The notes under the pieces were generated by a model that saw only the letters and a list, made by a program, of their open reading frames with translations, searched no databases and was not told the origin of the DNA. Source: Glandiceps talaboti (Eukaryota > Hemichordata > Enteropneusta > Spengelidae). Taken from it: a stretch of DNA of 10,000 bases. Positions 8,398-10,000 of the stretch are shown one piece after another (positions within the stretch are counted from its first letter, which is position 1; the number at the start of each line of letters is the position of its first letter). The translations under genes and the position numbers were made by a program. The DNA lies in assembly GCF_964340395.1 (NCBI RefSeq), contig NC_135551.1, forward strand, positions 17,791,003 through 17,801,002, read 5' to 3'.

Positions 8398-9710
8398 GAC
8401 TGTATGTCTGTCTGTCTGTCTGTATACAAACAATCTCAGTAACTACTCAAGTGATCGGGATGAAACTTTGTACACTTATTTGTTACATTATGGTGAGAAC
8501 TGATTAGGTTTTGGAGAAAATCCATTTGCTGGTTAGCGAGATTTAGTGAATTGTCGTATGATGACTAATGATGAAAACATTTCTAAGGCTAACAATGTTT
8601 TTCGCATACCGATGACTATTTATTCGGACATTGCACATATGATTTAAGCATTTACAGTATATCAACAAAGGAGGCCAAGGATTAGTTATTATAATCTGAT
8701 AAATGGAAATTCGTTAAGCTTTTGAGAGGCATTCAGTTTGCATATGGTATTGCTATATATTTGATAACAGTATCACATCCGTTTATACGTATAAGTAACC
8801 TTTTATTTGGAAACAAAAATGATGAAACGATACTCAGTTGTTGTCCCATTAATTTTAGCTGCTGCAACTAATTGTAACAATAGTCGAATCTGTCAAGTAC
8901 CTAATCTAATAATTAGATTAGCCGCATGAGAAGTTCGATGTTTATTCCGGGCCTAGAAAAGTTGTAATTTGTGACATATAATACTTCCTTCGTTACATTT
9001 CTAGCCCTGGTATCCAGTGAAGATTGGAAAAAGAAAATGTTTCATCACGGTAGGTATACTAGGGACACAAAGGATGTATATTTTGTTTGTATTTTCTGGT
9101 GCAATAAATTACAATTCAATTCAAATCTATAACATATATATCATAGAGTAAGAGCGACCTGGCCGACTATATATTTCTTCAATGTGGCGAAGTATTTTTT
9201 TTCAATGACCCCCTCTATGACAGCATTAGAAATATCACAACGATTGTGACCCCTCACGTGTGTATCTGAGCTGACGTTATGGTTTATTGCTGAAATTTAT
9301 GAACTTTAATATCTCATTGCTTCGTCATTTAATAGAGTGTAACAGGCATTACATATTGGATGTGGGCATTTACAATTGTGTTTATCATTACAACTGGTAT
9401 AAGGTTCATTATTTTATGGACTTTCTTTCAGCAAATTTAACAAATGCTATAGAAAAAAGTGGGGCGAGAGAATGCACAAAGAGCCCCATAGAGCTATGTT
9501 TTAGTATAGAGATATATATTCGAATCAGACTCACAGACGTATATCTATTTTTATGCAAGGTTCTTAATTATTTTTTTCAAGATGCAGCAAACAATTCTTG
9601 TCCCTCCAATATGTATCAATGTACGAGTGGTGAATGTATCCATCCAAGTGACTTATGCGATGATTCTGTCACTTGTTACGAGACTTACAATGTCAATGGT
9701 CCTTCTTGTG
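1164..9710 (+). CDS. Partial multi-exon gene: C-type lectin-like domain followed by an LDLa-like module
   Basis: This is the gene-level entry for the joined exons 1164-1364, 1730-1811, 7545-7696 and 9582-9710, with an optional 9005-9049. What is seen: every junction has GT and AG, the phases (1, 2, 1) match at each join, and the joined product has no stop. Counting from the first split residue, about residues 2-136 form a complete CTLD and about 152-188 form an LDLa-like module. From family knowledge, CTLDs are extracellular disulfide-stabilised folds that bind sugars, proteins or lipids, and LDLa modules are small cysteine-rich, usually calcium-dependent binding units. I infer a secreted or type I/II surface lectin-like protein, perhaps immune or adhesive. 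The start codon and signal sequence lie outside what I can find, and more exons may follow beyond the window. The family call is firm. The ligand and the orthology are unknown. Confidence 0.88.
1365..1729 (+). other. Intron 1 of the lectin gene (365 nt, phase 1)
   Basis: The boundaries are GTTAGT at the donor and CTCCTGTAG at the acceptor, and removing the intron joins W-I-Y-I to G-L-S-D. The sequence is AT-rich and unique-looking. A minus-strand open frame of 66 codons at 1580-1780 crosses the acceptor and exon 2, and has no recognisable product. I see no further gene here. Confidence 0.85.
1730..1811 (+). CDS. CTLD exon 2 (central core)
   Basis: The exon is 82 nt, phase 1 in and phase 2 out. 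The acceptor is CTCCTGTAG and the donor GAAAT|GTAAGA, a strong consensus. It encodes G68[12 protein letters not shown]80-S-G-N-T, then Y88-S-D-W91. This matches the central CTLD pattern in which the WIGL strand is followed by a short acidic loop, an aromatic W-S-x-G-T-like strand and a Y-x-x-W segment. There are no cysteines, as expected for this part of the fold. The exon is too short to be found as an open frame on its own; the call rests on its phases and on the fit to its neighbours. Splitting a CTLD over three exons is known in several animal lectin groups. Confidence 0.9.
1908..2045 (+). repeat. (GTAT)n microsatellite with an imperfect centre
   Basis: Tandem GTAT units run from 1908 to about 2045. 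Near 1951-1990 they are interrupted by a GCATGTATATATGTACG segment, a (GT)n run and TCTGTATGTC. The tract lies 96 bases inside the large intron, just after exon 2. In the transcript it reads as UGUA repeats. The Met-Tyr-Val-Cys repeat frames across it are translations of the tract, not genes. Confidence 0.97.
3975..4057 (+). repeat. Dispersed repeat copy A, with an inverted partner at 5770-5798
   Basis: It contains A8 followed by GCTGTTCAACGGGC (3985-4006), which is the exact reverse complement of 5770-5791, a 22-base match. Flanking GGCC is also shared, with a 3-base insertion here. Downstream come GGGTAGG and an 18-base T run (4040-4057). The mix of a short conserved core and homopolymer tracts suggests a degenerate interspersed element; I cannot name the family. 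Confidence 0.75.
4720..4900. other. GC-richer patch with a hairpin and a weak tRNA box-A-like phrase
   Basis: This stretch is less AT-rich than the rest of the intron. It contains TAGCTCAGA (4811-4819), which fits the tRNA box A pattern, and a hairpin GGAGC (4867-4871) / GCTCC (4880-4884) whose 8-base loop includes ATCGAA. That is reminiscent of a T-arm, but the box B match is poor and no full cloverleaf or acceptor stem can be drawn. At most it is a decayed tRNA-derived SINE. Confidence 0.2.
5770..5798 (-). repeat. Dispersed repeat copy B, inverted relative to 3975-4057
   Basis: The 5770-5791 segment is the exact reverse complement of 3985-4006, and GGCCTTA continues the similarity. To its left are GGGTAGGTAGG and a poly-A run (about 5731-5740), which match the GGGTAGG and poly-T arrangement of copy A when inverted. 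The two copies lie about 1.76 kb apart in the same intron. Confidence 0.75.
7371..7465 (+). repeat. (ATGT)n microsatellite with a degenerate GGAT tail
   Basis: About 15 perfect ATGT units run from 7371 to 7433, followed by a degraded GGATGGATTGATGGATG stretch to about 7465. The perfect tract ends 111 bases before the QPD exon, so it sits close to the 3' end of the large intron. Minus-strand translations rich in Tyr-Ile-His-Thr are artefacts of this tract. Confidence 0.97.
7545..7696 (+). CDS. CTLD exon 3 (QPD loop and C-terminal disulfides)
   Basis: The exon is 152 nt, phase 2 in and phase 1 out. The acceptor is TTATTTGTAG and the donor GATG|GTAGGT. It encodes M-M-Q97-P98-D99-G, Q104-D-C106-V-A-L, a His-rich loop (H115, H117, H119), W120-Y-D122, then C125-D and F133-I-C135-K. 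C106 and C125 would make the inner CTLD disulfide, and C135 pairs with C34 of exon 1. QPD is the motif usually linked to galactose-type specificity. The residue before the D-C pair is Gln rather than the usual Glu, and the W-N-D motif is W-Y-D, so two common calcium ligand positions are changed. The stretch after C135 ([10 protein letters not shown]) is a polar linker towards the next module. Confidence 0.93.
8301..8580. mobile_element. Probable interspersed repeat containing a TCTG microsatellite
   Basis: It opens with a hairpin, ACCTCTCGT (8301-8309) / ACGAGATGT (8314-8322), with one mismatch. Next is ACAAACAATCT (8335-8345), the microsatellite, and a second identical ACAAACAATCT (8426-8436). 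A moderately complex tail follows (TCAAGTGATCGGGATGAAAC and on). The order of hairpin, microsatellite and unique tail is typical of small non-autonomous elements, but I cannot name one and the right end is a guess. Confidence 0.4.
8346..8425 (+). repeat. (TCTG)n microsatellite
   Basis: A GT-rich start (GTGTGTGTGTATG) leads into tandem TCTG units, broken once by ACTGTA near 8399-8404. An 11-base direct repeat bounds the tract on both sides. Confidence 0.95.
8901..8921. repeat. Perfect 21-bp palindrome with 10-base arms
   Basis: The arms are CTAATCTAAT (8901-8910) and ATTAGATTAG (8912-8921) around a single A. Each arm carries two TAAT cores of the kind homeodomain proteins bind. It lies 83 bases before the candidate microexon. 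It could equally be a chance AT-rich palindrome or the scar of a small element. Confidence 0.85.
9005..9049 (+). CDS. Candidate 45-nt linker microexon (phase 1-1)
   Basis: The candidate lies between a pyrimidine-rich acceptor ending in ACATTTCTAG and a strong donor, CACG|GTAGGT. It is 45 nt and divisible by three. Read in the phase handed over by the 7545-7696 exon, it is open and gives [15 protein letters not shown] before joining the LDLa exon in frame. It adds a charged cysteine-free linker between the CTLD and the LDLa module. Including or skipping it leaves the rest of the frame intact, so it could be alternatively spliced. The length and phases are seen directly. That it is used as an exon is inference, and it could be a chance match to the splice consensus. 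Confidence 0.45.
9582..9710 (+). CDS. LDL-receptor class A-like module exon
   Basis: The exon is 129 nt, phase 1 in and phase 1 out, so it is a symmetrical single-domain exon of the shuffled type. The acceptor is a T-rich run ending in TTTCAAG and the donor is TGTG|GTAAGA. It encodes six cysteines in LDLa order: [26 protein letters not shown], then ten residues to the last C. The aromatic before the second cysteine, the S-G-E-C-I strand and the L-C-D turn fit the family well. The C-terminal half does not: the D-C-x-D-x-S-D-E calcium cluster is replaced by [11 protein letters not shown] sequon (N-N-S) precedes the first cysteine. A second AG six bases into the exon (at 9587) is an in-frame alternative acceptor that would drop two residues. 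Confidence 0.85.
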
Positions 9711-9861
9711 GTAAGAGAAAATTCACTTTCAACTTTTTGTTTATTCAACAGTATGTATTTTCATCAAGTCTTCGATTTTAAAGTTCATCAAAAGTATAGC
9801 CGTCACAGTGGTCCTTTATTTGGGGAACCCTGCTTAGATTTAAATATTCTGTCTTATCCAG
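9711..9861 (+). other. Candidate last intron (151 nt, phase 1)
   Basis: It begins at the strong donor GTAAGA after the LDLa exon. The nearest convincing acceptor is the pyrimidine-rich ATTCTGTCTTATCCAG ending at 9861. If the donor were ignored, the frame would run on for about 24 hydrophobic and aromatic residues to a stop at 9779-9781, which is less likely. The acceptor choice is uncertain, and the true next exon may lie beyond the window. Confidence 0.4.
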
Positions 9862-9902
9862 GAAAACTAGGTATACCAAATACAATGAACTGTTACGAAT
9901 GA
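9862..9902 (+). CDS. Candidate short terminal coding exon ending in TGA
   Basis: Joining 9710 to 9862 in phase 1 gives G-K-L-G-I-P-N-T-M-N-C-Y-E and then TGA at 9900-9902. The exon is preceded by a good polypyrimidine tract and CCAG. The single cysteine would be unpaired or could take part in dimerisation. No AATAAA signal is visible in the 98 bases that remain. It could instead be a coincidental acceptor, in which case the gene carries on past the window. Low confidence. Confidence 0.25.
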
Positions 9903-10000
9903 GACAAGGAAAATAACGACAAAAAGAGTTGGAATAAGAATATAGAAGAAATATTAACATTTATTTTAGAGAAAGGAAAACGAATGTCTTTGTATTGTAT

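Larger units (their letters stand above)
7697..9581 (+). other. Intron 3 region (1885 nt, or 1308 + 532 nt if the microexon is used)
   Basis: It lies between the GTAGGT donor after the CTLD and the TTTCAAG acceptor of the LDLa exon. It holds the TCTG repeat, the perfect palindrome at 8901-8921 and the candidate microexon. I see no other coding exon: the open frames at 7930-8157 and 9287 onward lack family motifs, and the latter is only a leftward extension of the LDLa frame. Confidence 0.75.

Noticed and set aside
2966-9068. Shared 14-mer ATACTAGGGACACA near 2968 and 9056
   Set aside because: The flanks do not align. A lone match of this size is only mildly unusual.
9287-9581. Leftward extension of the LDLa reading frame from 9287
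   Set aside because: It lacks any motif and lies on the intron side of a T-rich acceptor. The phase join from the upstream exon explains the LDLa start better.
1-10000. CRISPR array, operon or bacterial mobile element
   Set aside because: There are no regularly spaced repeats with unique spacers and no long or clustered open frames. The splice-joined lectin exons show the DNA is from an animal.

Overview
The window looks like animal nuclear DNA, most likely from a marine or other invertebrate; I cannot name the species. It is AT-rich by eye and has very sparse coding sequence. Introns have GT-AG boundaries, and there are UGUA- and UCUG-type microsatellites and several dispersed-repeat fragments. 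There are no ribosome-binding sites, operons or long open frames. The only coding signal I can defend is one plus-strand gene made of short exons whose reading phases join without a break.

The gene is a partial C-type lectin-like protein. Three exons (1164-1364, 1730-1811, 7545-7696) encode one complete long-form C-type lectin-like domain (CTLD): six cysteines, a WIGL-type core and a QPD motif. A fourth exon (9582-9710) encodes a six-cysteine LDL-receptor class A-like module. Between exons 3 and 4 lies a possible 45-nt phase-neutral microexon (9005-9049). After the LDLa exon is a possible short terminal exon ending in TGA (9862-9902). The 5' end of the gene, including any signal peptide or start codon, is not visible, because the first exon enters in phase 1 from an upstream exon that I cannot find in the first 1.16 kb. 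The product should be a secreted or membrane-bound extracellular protein, since both modules depend on disulfides.

Layout: 1-1163 is upstream intron or flank, with C-rich tracts (503-561) and a palindrome-rich repeat (about 755-1026). 1164-1811 holds the first two CTLD exons. 1812-7544 is a 5.7-kb intron with a UGUA-type microsatellite about 100 bases inside each end, plus an inverted repeat pair whose arms lie 1.8 kb apart. 7545-9710 holds the end of the CTLD, the candidate microexon and the LDLa exon. The intron between them carries a TCTG microsatellite in a probable interspersed repeat and a perfect 10-bp-arm palindrome.

The most interesting points are the mixed state of the CTLD calcium/sugar site (QPD kept, two other ligand positions changed), the LDLa module that keeps its cysteines but has lost its acidic calcium cluster, and the possible in-frame microexon in the linker between the domains. 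I see no sign of a wholly new type of system, and the rest of the window reads as ordinary intron and repeat DNA.
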